NCBI GenBank assembly: GCA_038030265.1
Contig: CM075938.1
Span: 56,785,189-56,849,188 of the forward strand
Source of the DNA: Corythucha ciliata
Lineage: Eukaryota > Arthropoda > Insecta > Hemiptera > Tingidae
Reading direction: 5' to 3'
Length of the DNA stretch: 64,000 bases
Below are positions 1-12,800 of this stretch, one piece after another. Under the pieces are notes generated by a model. That model had not been told where the DNA came from. It ran no database searches and saw only the letters and a list, made by a program, of their open reading frames with translations. The first letter of the stretch is position 1, and each line of letters opens with the position of its first letter. The position numbers and the translations under genes are program-made.

Positions 1-642
1 CCGAATGTGGCTCCTGTATAGTCTTAACAGCACGTGTCCCATCGTTGACAGTCTTTGTTAACACATTTCTAAAATTCTCCTACGCCCACCAAAGCACTCA
101 ACTAACGAAAATCCTTGAATGCACACAACTGAATTTTCACCCTCTCAAACTGAGAAGGTAAAGCTCATGCGCTTCGCAGTTGTTTGCGATTTTTTTACTT
201 CTTAGCAACCCCTTCTGAGGGGTTTATCGTTCTAGAGAACTACCCTAATACCGCCTTAACCTTGTGGCTGCGGAAGGGGTCAGAGGGCGATTGCTGTTAC
301 CTCTTCCTCTTCTTTTTACTTAAATTTGAATTTGAGAAGAAGGGGGCGGGACATTATTCGCTTGAAAGCCTTTCGCTTTCATGGCCACACGCTAACCCGC
401 GTGATTCCATCCAATACCTGGCCTCTTTCATGACGTTTTCAGGCAGTCTGTGAAAGGAAACGCATGAGTTCATTTATCCAGAAATGCACGGAATAGCGCC
501 TATTAAAATTCCTTGTTATGACCTATTGCCTGAGCTCTACAAAGTGGGCACTCCAATACACACGAGACCCAAAATGGTTCAACGCCTTACTTACTAGCGA
601 ACATTTTGGAAATAAAATTGTAGGAGAGAAGGAATAATTTAC

Positions 643-810
643 TTGCATAATGTTGACGGCCTTCTCGGCTGTAACCCCATCGACCTCGAGGCGAGCCCTC
701 CTTTGAGCAGCCTGCTGACTCTCCTGATACGTCATTTCCCCGGTTTGGACTCGTTTCATTTCCGCGCTGTTCGCCATCGCTCGTTCAGCGCTGAAGCCAT
801 CCATGATCAC
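643..810 (-). CDS. exon of the left-hand gene, charged helical segment, 56 codons
   Basis: Encodes VIMDGFSAERAMANSAEM through EKAVNIMQ; exactly 56 codons in phase 0. The acceptor (cgttgcttttaaaag) is moderate and the donor is CAA/gtaaat. It is rich in Ala, Gln, Arg and Glu and probably helical. No downstream exon is visible before position 1. Confidence 0.6.
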
Positions 811-3800
811 CTTTTAAAAGCAACGGCACTAAAAAGTTGTCACAAAATCTCAAGTGTCAAAATCACACTCACCTTTGTGTTTGAAGCAGATGTCACTCGT
901 TTTTGCTCGATTTTCATATGCTGTCCTTGCTGGTGAAGATGTTCACCGCTGTTGACTGCCGTTGTTTTCCCTCCACTTGTGATTGGAATCAACGGTGGTT
1001 GACCGTAGTTCAACGGTAGGGCCGGCGGTGTATCGGGATCTGGGAACGTGACCAGAGGCTCGCCACTTCCGCCACCTCCTCCGCCGCCTTCGTCCTCGAT
1101 TCCGCACAGGTCTTCGACGCTACTGCGAAGACGTCCAAAGGTCGAACTGCTGAGGTTTTTCATTTCGGAAATGCTGCTTTTCAATTCGCTCAAATCTGAT
1201 TTCAAAGTGGACGCCTTCATTTCTGAACTGCTTAATATCCTCTGGGAAGTTTTGGCAACTCGGGAGCTCGTTGTCGTCGTGGTCGTGCTAGACATCTGAA
1301 CAAAAAACAACAATAAGCGTCATTCTCCCCTTTTGAGACAAAGTTAATATAACCAAGTGACTAATAACAGAATCCTACTCTTTAAATATGCTTTTCTAAC
1401 TATACAAGCGTGGGAAGTGGAAACAAGCCAAGTCGTGAGCCTCATACCAGGTAGAACAGAATCTATTTGACAATGAATTTCTTTGAAAAAAACCTTTCAC
1501 ATGTTCTTTATTTGAAGGAAAATATTATTCGCAAAACAAACAACAATAGTTAATTATTTATTAGCAACGCCGCCGTTTATTTGCCAGTGATGAGCCTCAC
1601 TCCCCATCCCACAGCTACTGAATTGAAAATCATGCTATGTCACAGACTCACAGTTCCAATTTGAATACACCTGAGGGGGGCGGGGGTGACTCAACTGGAC
1701 AAGAATGCCACTTCTGTCACTGTCAGAAAGTGAAATTTGGTAGACAAACATCGTAGATTATGACTAGGCGGTGTTATGAGACGACGGGAGGGGGGTGTTT
1801 CTAGTCGTAACTCCATTCGCAAATGAGTGGTACTGGGATACGAGATTCTCTTGTTTCTCGCAGTGTACATGCGCTGGGGGTATTTCGCAATTCACCCTCA
1901 AGTTCAAAGCTAAATTTAAAGTGGTTTTCCCGCGATGAGCGATGAATGGCTCAAGGTCTGAAGCCCCCCCCCCCCCGTTGGCTCTTCAATCCTTTTTTCT
2001 GTTTTATTATTTTGTCAAGTCCAAGTCGGCCAGATGCTGGCAATGTTTTGGGAATATCAAAAATCAGAGTTCTCGATTATTACTTTCATACTTGAAAACC
2101 ATTTTGTATTTCATTGATGCAGTAAAATCCGCTGTTTTTGAAGCTCTTGGCCTGAATACTTCAGGGTTAGTGTCTTGACATACTGGACGTTTTACCCGCC
2201 GGCGGAAAACCCGTCTGCCAACACAGTAAAGTCGATGGTGATGGCATATTACGACGGTTTCCCGCCGGAGGTTTTCGTGTGGTAATGACAGAACAGAAAA
2301 ACCGTCGGCGTTCTTTTTCTTTTTTCTGTTCAAAGCGCCCAGTATGTCACAGCACGTACACGCTATCGTTCTCATACGTGTTCCGACCATGCACGGTTAC
2401 AATATTCGCAAAGGGAATCAATTACCACAGCGGGGTCAATTATTGAAAAGACCGGGAAAATGGCGGTGAAAATACCCCTAACAATTTGTTTAAGGAAACT
2501 CACGTGTTGGAGTTGATACCGCTTGCAATCGTCGCTCATTTTTCTCGATAACTAAACCGTACAGGCACAGAAAATGCTGCCGCAAAGCACGTAACGTAAC
2601 ATATCCCTCTACGGATAATATTGCTCTGCGAGACGGAAGGTTTGTGATTCTCATGAGAAGTGTCGTGAATCACTCAATAAATAGCAATGAAACAAATTTC
2701 TTTTGTTTTTCGTTCGATGCTATGAACTCGAAGCGTCCTACTAGTGATAAAGACGAGGGGGGTCTTAATTTATTAGGAAAGTTATGAGTCAATGAGTGTC
2801 AGATGTCAAAAAGTCAGGTTTCGATGTGCTTATGACGTGTTCAATAAGTAGGGCGATGCCTAGTTGATTAAAAACAACCAACATAAGCATGGTTTCGCTA
2901 TTCGCGAACGATGATCCAAAAGAAGTCATGAAAGTTGGGTCGGTTATTATTTGTGTCACATGACTGTTTTATCTTTAAAGCTAAATTGATCGCAGCATCA
3001 ATTAAAAACGGAAATCGTCGAGGTGAATGGGTATGGTGTGTCTTTAAACGGCGTTAAATAGAGTAGTTCAGTCTCGAAGGCGCCAAATGACTAATATATT
3101 GAGCCGCCTTATGAAGATGAATCAAAATAGGTGTCTGTGTTATGTGAGTCATACTTTTTTCAGTGTCTTGAAAGCTCCCCCCCCCCCACATCCCGGCGGA
3201 TCCTTGGAATCATCTTTCCCCCACACTTCACTACACTGTTTGTAATCTTGCCAAAATGTCACTCACTTTGGGGACCTTATTCGTGTTGATATAAACCAGG
3301 AGGGAGAGATAATGGGCAATTAGGAAACAACATTAAAAAAGAGCTCGAGCATCAAGTGTGAACTTATTTTCCATCTCACTGCAGTTGTTCTGGCTAAAAC
3401 TTGGGAAGAATAGCGGGGGCGGGGATACACTAAAATAACCCGTCTGAAGTGGTAGAGGGGAACTCTGCTTTAGAGACCTTGGTTTTAAATTACTCTCGCG
3501 CTCGAGAAAATGGATTCTCTCGGGACTCTCTCGATTTTTTTTTTCAAAATTAATAACCAATAATACAAGGAATATTAATCGACTCACCTCTTGCGTGCTC
3601 GAAGATGATACAGCAGCCATTGCGACGGCACTGGGGCTTTTGACAACAATCGGAGGCGAACATATCGTCCCATTGTCTCCATTGGCATCCACTCCCAAAT
3701 CTGAGATCTAAAAAAAAATAATAACATATATATATAATACTAAATTTCTCGAATTACCTAATCTATATCAACGGAATCTGAATCTCAGTATGAGTTAGGC

Positions 3801-6800
3801 GCCCTGTGAATCACGTTAGGTACTCCATTAACAGAAAATGTTCTGAATGGAAAATAAAGACAGGCCACGTCATTACTTGTTTTCACTTTAAAGGAAAAAA
3901 AACACGCTGTAATTATAATGCGTCATACTGAAGAAAAAAAAACAACTAGGCTTGCTATTTGTAACGGATGTCGTTTATTTTCCTTTCACTTTGTAGTAAA
4001 ATTGTAAGGTGTTATCATCTTGGTGTAAACGATGCGCTCTTTTACGTTAATTAGTTAGCTACTCAGCAATAATTCTCGCATGTCAGTGCATGGACATAGT
4101 GTATGTCTGGAATGCCTGTGTGTGCCTCAAAGGTGAGGGGAGGGGTCGAATCTTTGGAATCATGGAATGAATCTCGTCTCCAAGCTCATTGTCGAACTTG
4201 AACGAGGCACTGCCTGAGAAATCGGCTCGATTAGAATAGCCTCGGCTCTTTGGGCCGAAACTGAGAGATCCGACCGCAGCAACTTCAATGCAACGGAGGG
4301 AGGCGAGTTCTCTGAGCAAAATATCTAGTTAGAACAAAAAAAAAAAAAAAAAAGCAGCCATATTTGTTCACCAAACATAGGTTTTGGCATTTTTGGTGTG
4401 CGAATATTTGATGACAAAGTGGACTTTGGTTTGTTTTCTTCGGACGAGAGTATAAACAAGACCCTGTTTCATTTAACTATAAGTAAATTAGTGAAAAATT
4501 ATTTCGCTTCCTAAGCGATTTTACGAAGACAGTGATTGAGTAATAGCTTTTCATTCCACTTCCGCATTTTACATTTTGAATTTTTCTCATTTGACTAAAA
4601 TGTTTTGGGGTTTATTATTTTTTTTTTCGGTAGAACAATTGTCGTTGGACTCACCTTGTAAAAGAAAAATTGCTCGCGCTTGAAATTTCGCTCCTCGATT
4701 AGACCAACCATATCCGAAATTATATAAAAACACACAGTTCAGCTGGGGCACGGCAATGACTTGTTTCTGAGACACAAATGTGTCTTAAACAGAAAATCTG
4801 AGGGTATCCCCCTCTCCTTACAACGATCCCTCCACATCCTGAGGGGGAGGGTTAACTGAAAGCTTCATTTATTTTTCAACGGCAATTGTGTAATTGTCCT
4901 AAATATGACTGGATGGAATACAAACGATGACATTCAGTCAACTAAATGCAGGAAATAGTCGAGACATTTGGTTAATTTTTAAGACCCTTGTCTTAACCAA
5001 AAGCCCTAAAAAAACAAAAAAAAAACTTTCTTAGATGAAAACTGAGTATTTTATTCGACCGTTATAGAATGACACAGGAAAACAAGAAGTGACAATCACG
5101 CGACTTGCTTAGAGCATGATTGGCCCTAAGCACAAAGTCATTAGCATCGCTCGCGTTTATGTCTTCGACCTCTTCAATGTCATTATCGGGACCTTCCCAA
5201 GTTCCCAGTCCATTCTTGCATGCCGATTTTAGTTTCATTTTATCAACTCTATCGGATTTCATTTGTCTCATCTTTTCTTTGTTAGCGATTTTTTTTTTTT
5301 AAAGAAAAGAGTCGAAAGTGTTTATGGAACACGTGGGACCTAAATAAAGAATGTTATGTAGGGCAAGAGCTCGAGGTTTTCAAAAATATCAAATTGCGAT
5401 ACATTCTTAGTTTTGCCTCCAACTCAGGGATGCCCCCCCCCCCCGTACAAGTTCAAGTTGAATTATTTTTTGGCTTAGCACACCGCGATAGCCAAAGCTA
5501 AATTTCCCACCACAATTACTCAAATAACCGTTAATGGTATTTATTGTTCTCCTTGAACAAAATGTTTCATTTTTCACACCCACGACCTGGATTCCATTCA
5601 GATTCATTGCTAGTATCATTGCAATCAAGGGGTTGTCGAAAAAAATCCTTGAATAAACGAACGAATCTAGTAGTTCAGGCAAGAACTGTTAGGCCCCAAG
5701 CTTTATTTAAACGAGAAAATTACCAGGGGGGGGGGCAGCCTAGTAGTTATTATTTCCCCGAAATTTAATTCAGGCGTTCCCGAAAACCCCTCTCTTTTAC
5801 GAGAGCTTCTCCCATTATTTTAAGAAACCCTCGTCTCTTCACTAGGGGAGATTGAATAATCTGTTCTCGAGAACAGGATTTGGCCTGCCCATCGAAACTA
5901 ATGTTTTCAAAGAATTTTCAACTTTTTAGCAGTAACTTCTTGTTGAGCTTGACGGCGCGAGTTATTAGCCTCTCTCCTTTATAAAATTATAGTGTTTATT
6001 TTTTAGAGGTTAGAGGGATTAGCTACGTACAGAGTAACGAAGTTAGCAGTGCTATTTAAGTTAACGTTCTGTTTTAGTTATTTCTTTGTTGACCTTGAAA
6101 CTGGTTCAAGGGCCCTTCATCTACTCACGTTGTTCCCAATATTATGGCACTCGTATTCTTCTATGAGTGATGAGGATTCTTCCATCAGAATTTCCTGGAA
6201 AAATGTGTGTTTTTCTCATGTATTTGTTTTGAAAAGGTAGTTTTTTTTAATGGTTTTGGATTCGTTTGGGCAACACAAACTTTTGTTGTTTTTTTTTGTC
6301 GATTTATCCACAGCTTACTTACTACCAGTCATTTAACTCGCTAGAAGTCAACGTTTGAGGCTCACACTGTACAAAAATCGGGATATTACTGAAAGTGAAC
6401 TCGAGAATTTAAAGTGATAAAGGAACATCCGCGTCAATTTTTTATTTATTTATGCATCGTACCACACGAAAGGAGAGTAATACAAATTAGTCGGCAAGGG
6501 GCTATCTGTCTCATATCTTTCGGTCAACGAGTTTCAAATCGCCTGAGAGGATAATTTCATCATTATTCCCCCCCCCCTTTTGCTCGATCCCCGAAGCAAA
6601 AGCCATTCACAAAAATTGCGCCCTCCCTGATCACTGTGGAGGGGGGGGGGGGTTCAGTGATCTATCGACTTTAAGAGCGTCATCTTGCCCTTTTAAACGA
6701 ACGTTTCAGGAAATTATCTCTTAGTGCGATGCAAAAAAATTATTATTCGCGTTAATTAAAAAGAATGAGCCGCGAAAGATGTTGTTGTAATGGGGGGGGG

Positions 6801-9800
6801 GGGGAGATGGGCTACCGCTCTCGGTAGCCTCCATAATTAATTTGAGTCATACGCAATTTTGTGAATACATTTTTTTTATCGTCGCCGAGCAAGAAACCCC
6901 GGGCGCATAGCTTGGCGCTGATTCATCTTGTTCCTGACTCTCCGTGTGCTCGCGTGACTCATCCCTCCGCATTGAGCCCCCCCCCCCCCGTCACCGATTA
7001 TGAATGAATTTAACCGGAATTCCTTTCCTCGCTTTACAACACCTGTATTTGTTACGTTCAACAGGCGTCTTTTTTCCTTGCGTTTAAATAAAAAGAAAAT
7101 GGAGAGCGTAAAATCGGTTCAATGGTGCAGGTGGTGCCTCCCCCCCCCCTTATTATTCTTTCAGTCCAGTTTGGATGGTTGTTGACAGTACGGCCGATGG
7201 TGTAAATTCAAGGCGCAGTTAAATGTCTTCTTATAAAATGAAAAAACAGGGTCTATGGGAGCTGGGAGGTCACCAAGTACCAGATGATTCTTGAATAGTT
7301 TCCATGTAGATTAGGCAACTTAAAATGAAAATGGCAAGAGAAAACAAGCAAACATGCTCAAGGCTCTCCTTGAGCCTTGAAATGGAAACGTTTTGGTTCC
7401 TGAAACCGCTGAAAAATTCAGTAGTGCTACGAAGGTTTCAATTTGCAAGCAGAGGCAGTCGCTAGCCAGTAGCCCCCCGTCAATCTCATCTCGTCTCACA
7501 TGTGTTTCAATTTTATATTGTACACACGGAGACTTTTCTGTCCTGTCTTCTATTGTAGCTGGTGTTTTAAGTAGTTAAAAACGTCTGCTAATGATTATAG
7601 CACAGTGCTTCCTCGCTTTTCACCCCCTCCCCCTAGTACGATTTTGACGAAATTGATAGGGGACCCTCTGCTAGCCAACACATATATTCCCTGAAAATTT
7701 CATCAAATTCGGATAAAAACTATGGAAGATATGCTTGTTACAAGGATTTGCGGACAGACAGACAGACACGAAACCGAAATTGTTCAGGAAGGTATGAAAC
7801 GTGAAATGCAAGTGGAAATTTCGATTTTAAAGAAGAAGAAAAAAATATTTCCTAAAAGTGAAAACAATGCTTCCGTAGCTCGGAAGCAAAACATTAAAAG
7901 TGAAGTTTTAGGTTTGTTTGGTTGAATGATAGTTCAAGAAATTGATTTATTTCTTTTTTATTATCCCCATTTTGAAGCCCATGGAGGGGCTTTGTATGAA
8001 ATTATTCGCACATATTTGAAGCATTTTTATTACCCCCTCTCACCCTCGGCTGAAGTGAAACAAAAAACCAAAATGCTTCGTTTGAACATGGTTTGAACCA
8101 AGTTTAAACACTGAAATATATTGCCATATGGGCAGACAAGTACTTGCGCAAGAAATGTCCAACTTTTTCCCAGATTTGTTTCAAGACCTTTTTTCTGGCA
8201 GCATTCTACCTTCTAGAGGTTTGGGGAACTGAACAGATGATACTTCGACCCCCGTCCTATCCTTCCTCGTCTTCTTTTCTCTTCTTAATTCTGCATTTAT
8301 TAAATTACCTAATTAGTTAAAATGTGGCCATTAATGTGCGTGGGGACATTAGATTTCTTAAAAGTGCGTCGTGTACCTCCCGCACAGAATATTGGGCAAA
8401 AAGTGAAGGCCCAGATTGGCAAGGACGACTCTTGAGTCTTGGCTACTATGCAGGGTACAGGGGCACCTTCCCTGCCCGGTTTCGGTTCATGGCGCAAGCC
8501 AGCATCCCCAGCTCTGAAAGACCCACCTCCAACGTCGTGCCTCTCGGGCGCGGGTGGCTGGCCACCAGTTACGGCTAACGAGCCGAGCTGAGTGATGGGA
8601 CCGACTCTGCTGGGGAGTCTGGGCCAAAGATGGGGCACAGGCCAGGTAAGGGCCGGCAACGGCCTAGGTACTGGCCGCAGCTTAAGGAGATCCGCAGCAG
8701 GGTACGTACAGGGCTGTGTTTGCTGTCAATGGCAAATCCTGCGCCATCTGATGGGCACAAGGTTGAGGGTCTGGACTTCCGGACCCTCAACTTGATCAGT
8801 CGTTGAAAGAGTCTTCATTGTTCAGTAATTAAATATATTGAACTTGACTCAATAAACTCTACACGCAAAGAAGCTGATGTTCCAGTTCCGTCAAGTCGAA
8901 TTTTATTATGTTATGCGGAATGAGCTCGAGGAGTTCGAACTCGTGACTCGAAGACTGAATCTCTCCTTGATGCCTTCCAACATTCCTATGATAAATGGTA
9001 CGAATACTGTGATTCAAAGAAATCTTCAACAATCTCAGTCTGAGGATCCGGTCGAGGATCCGCTGAGTAATGCGAGGAGCGAGGCTCCTTGGTTTCAATG
9101 GATTGTGAGTTCAACAATACCTATAGTTTCTTCAAACTCTCGATTTGAGTTTCTTTTGACGATTTATGAAAAATAATGCTTCCCCGGCTCTTTTTCCTGT
9201 TTGTCACATTCAATTCAAGGCTTTGGAATGTACGCTCGTTGTAGCGCATTATTTTAGCGCTCTCGAAAACGCTTCCATGCAGTGGACGACCGGCCTAAGG
9301 GAAATGGCTACAAATAAAGAACGCTTGCTGCGACGATAGATGACACTCTACACTCCTCCACGATCAGGATTTGTGCTCGATATTACCCTAACTCCCATGT
9401 AAAAGTGCTTAAGAATCCCCTTCTCCCCTCAGACGGAAATCTCTAAATCCGTCCCTGTTACCGTATGTACCTACATTATTCAGACAGAAATTGTTTATTT
9501 TCAAGCCCGTAAAGTTACTCCCATTTTAACGTGAATACGTTTTTCAGGAGTATAGGGTACAATTCGGCAGAAGTGGTAAAATGGGTCTCACAGCGCGTGC
9601 GCCGCCTAGTGTTGGTGGTGCTGGGTGGAGGTTACTGGGGTCTCAAAACTCAAGCTCCGCTGCCACTTGCCAGCCAAAAAACGTATTCACGCTAAACTCC
9701 GTTTTTATTATTATTATTATTATTATTATTTTTTATGTCCTGTCCTTTGTTTACAGGACTAATGTAGACGCGGTATTTCTAAGCTGTGTTTCCACGTGGG

Positions 9801-12800
9801 AGGGAGAAAGGAGAGATTTTTCCAGAATTTCTCCGTTTTTTCATAGAAAAATATGGTTTTTGTACTTTTTGACATCGCGACAAACGAATATAATACAATA
9901 CATTCCTAAAAATCTTGAAAATTTCGTGACAGGACAGAAAAGTCTCCGTGTGTACAGGGCTTTAAGGCCCGTTCACAAGCTCCATGTTTTGAATGTGTGG
10001 GGTCTTTGTAACCCAGCGAGCACAGACAAATGTGTTCCCTCGAAAAACGAAGCATTTTGATAGGTTTCGTAGACACCACACAACACAAACGTAGAGCTTC
10101 TGAACAGGCCTTTACAACCCCTCAGTGCGAGACCAATAGTGCATTTTTTTAATGAAGTGCACTAAAACTATTGGGAGAGTTCCTAAATTCAACACATGAG
10201 TAACAGTTTCCATCTTGATTGAGACTTCCCTCACATTAATTTATCATTGTGTTAAGCTCGGTGCACACGATGCATTTTTCGAAGCATGTTTACTTGCATG
10301 GTGAAAAAAAACATATGATCCACAGCAGTGACCGGATGTTTTTTAGAACAGGCAGGCCATCATGCTTAAAAAAAATGCATCGTGTGCACCGAGCTTTAGT
10401 TTTGTTACCTAATCAATCGGTGAGCAAAGTGGGGAATTTAGAAACATGCCCAAATCAGTTCCCGAATTTTTCGTTTTTCTCTGCCTTCACCATTGTCGTC
10501 ATGGAGTGGTCAGAGGTGAGATAAATATCTTTAATTAGGGCCTAAAAACCCCATTTCAATTTATGGGACCCATAACATAGGGGCCACTTCCGGAAGAACC
10601 GCTCATTACAAAGAGCGATGTATCTTTCGAGACCATAATGCACCCGCGACTCTGTCAGAACTACCACTGAGAAATTTATAAGATAAATAAATAAATAAAT
10701 ACACGGCGGCAGCTCTCCGCTCGTCCCATGCTCACAGTTTTCCCACGGCTCGAGAGAAAACAAATTCAGAGAGCGTGCTCTGAACATGCTCAGAGCACGC
10801 TCGAAGCCTCCAATGAGCGGCTCGGCTGGCTAGTGCATACGCGCCTAGAATGCGGCGTCACTTCAGTATAAGGCATAGGCAATGGATGGACGGAGGCACT
10901 TCCACCATCCATGATCCATGTGAAAGCAGCCGGTTCTATCATACGTCGCCGTCATTGCCTGGTCTTCAAGTTTTCATGAGTATGACCGTCATAAGTTATC
11001 GAAGTGACTATATGCAGGTACTGTACCTACGCGTAAAACGCTATTTGCAGGTACGGTACCTTGGCATATAAAGTGCTATTTGTAGGTACGCTTCTCAATA
11101 AGTCAAGCTTATCTGACAACCTCTAGTGTATACAACATACTTATAGAATAATTATACCTACATATAAAATAATTAATCAGATCGAGGAGAGGCGGTAAAT
11201 TAACCACCTTCCCTGCTCTTGCCCCTCTGTTATATCCCTAGAGCCTTTTGTAACCCATTGCACTGAGTTATGAACCGTTAGTGGTGCTCTGAATTTTATT
11301 TATTATTTGAAGGTAGCCTGTTTTTTGTCACAGAAGTCTTTACTCTGTACTACTGCTCGGACTAGCTGCAGGGCCTACGTGTTAACACGTGTTCTCTTTT
11401 ATCGCTCAAAGAAGTCCTCGTCCCCCCATGGGCCGTTTAGCGCAGTGGTACCACGAGTTCGCCATCCACCACTTTCTTCCTTGCGATTTTCTCCCTTTCG
11501 TCCAGAAAGTTTGGCGATATGGTCTACGATTAACTTTCCTTGACTATCTTCTATCGTGCCCAAAATTCTTGAAACGAGTGTTCCCTTTACTGATCTGAAG
11601 AAATCTCCCACCAGGAAACATGCAAAAAATGCATCATTTTTCAGAGAAGTTTCATCTTTCTCTGATTTAACATCAAAAATCCACGCTTATATGCAACCAG
11701 CGGTTTACGCCCCTGCAAATAGTTTTTTACGCGTGCTGTACCTGCAAATGACGGTTTGCGTGTAGGTACAGTACCTGCAGATAGCGTGTTACATGTAGGT
11801 ACCATACCTGCATATAGCGTTTTACGCGTACGTAGGTACCTGCCCAGTTAAACACGGAGGAGCCGTACCTGCAAATAGCGTTTTTTGTGTAGGTACGGTA
11901 TCTGCAGATAGCGTATTACATGTAGGTAACATCATATCTGCATAAATTGCTTTTAACGCGTAGGTACAGTACCTGCATATATCACCAACCATAAGTTATA
12001 AGTTTTGGGATCTCTGAAACTCGAGTGATCTCGTTCTTCACGAACCCGGATTTTGGACTTCCCACGATTCACCACTCTAAACAGTACGGAATTAGTCCCT
12101 TCGTCCTGTTTAAAAAACAGAAATTGTTTAACGAGGATCTTTAAAAAAAGGTCACCCCGGCAATTCATGAAAGAAAATGTAATGAAATTTTACGTGCTGA
12201 AAGCTCTCAAAATAAAAACCTTGGGTAATATTTTTAAATTTATTTCTTCCTCCGACTTAAAAGAACGAGTTCGAACATGGTGATGGTGGAGAGGGAGCAG
12301 TACCGACAGTGAACGTGATGGATTGAGCGTGAACCGATGAGGGGAAGGAAATATACCAGTGGAGCCTGAAGATAAAGATAAAATATTTGAACGTAAACGT
12401 ACGTGGGAGTCAAGGGCAAGACAACACAACGTTTACGTTTATACTGAGAAGGGAGCGGTGAATAAGGCCAAAAAGAGTTGTAATAAACAAACACGTCCCG
12501 GACTTTTTTGCTTCATTTAATTAAATATTTATAGAGGCGTTTGCGAAGGTTAATGAAGATTAAACTATCGCAATATTAGGGGCCTAGGAGGGAGGGGTCT
12601 TTACTAATATTGAAGTCAAGTCTCTTTACAACGTGCGGGATTGCGGGACTCACTTTGCTCTTGACTTGTCGAGTGGTCACGTGTTGGGAAGGCATAATTA
12701 CGTTATCCCTTCGAAAACTCAAGACTAGGAGACTCTGCGAGGCCGTCGCACTTAAAAAAACAAAACAACAATTTGACCGGTCCGCCGCACTAGTCCCACA

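Noticed and set aside
184..453. 89-codon plus-strand open frame
   Set aside because: No motif, no splice context, and composition like random AT-rich DNA.
4083..4319. Second open frame over the alternative last exon (FGPKSRGYSNRADFSGSASF)
   Set aside because: It looks protein-like but is out of phase with the strong acceptor at 4324; kept as a lesser alternative.
7358..7382. Short palindrome tcaaggctctccttgagcct
   Set aside because: A 9-bp stem without context; no terminator role in a eukaryotic window.
11429..11465. tRNA-like gccgtttagcgcagtggtac
   Set aside because: A good A-box match but no B box and no cloverleaf; inside a mobile element.
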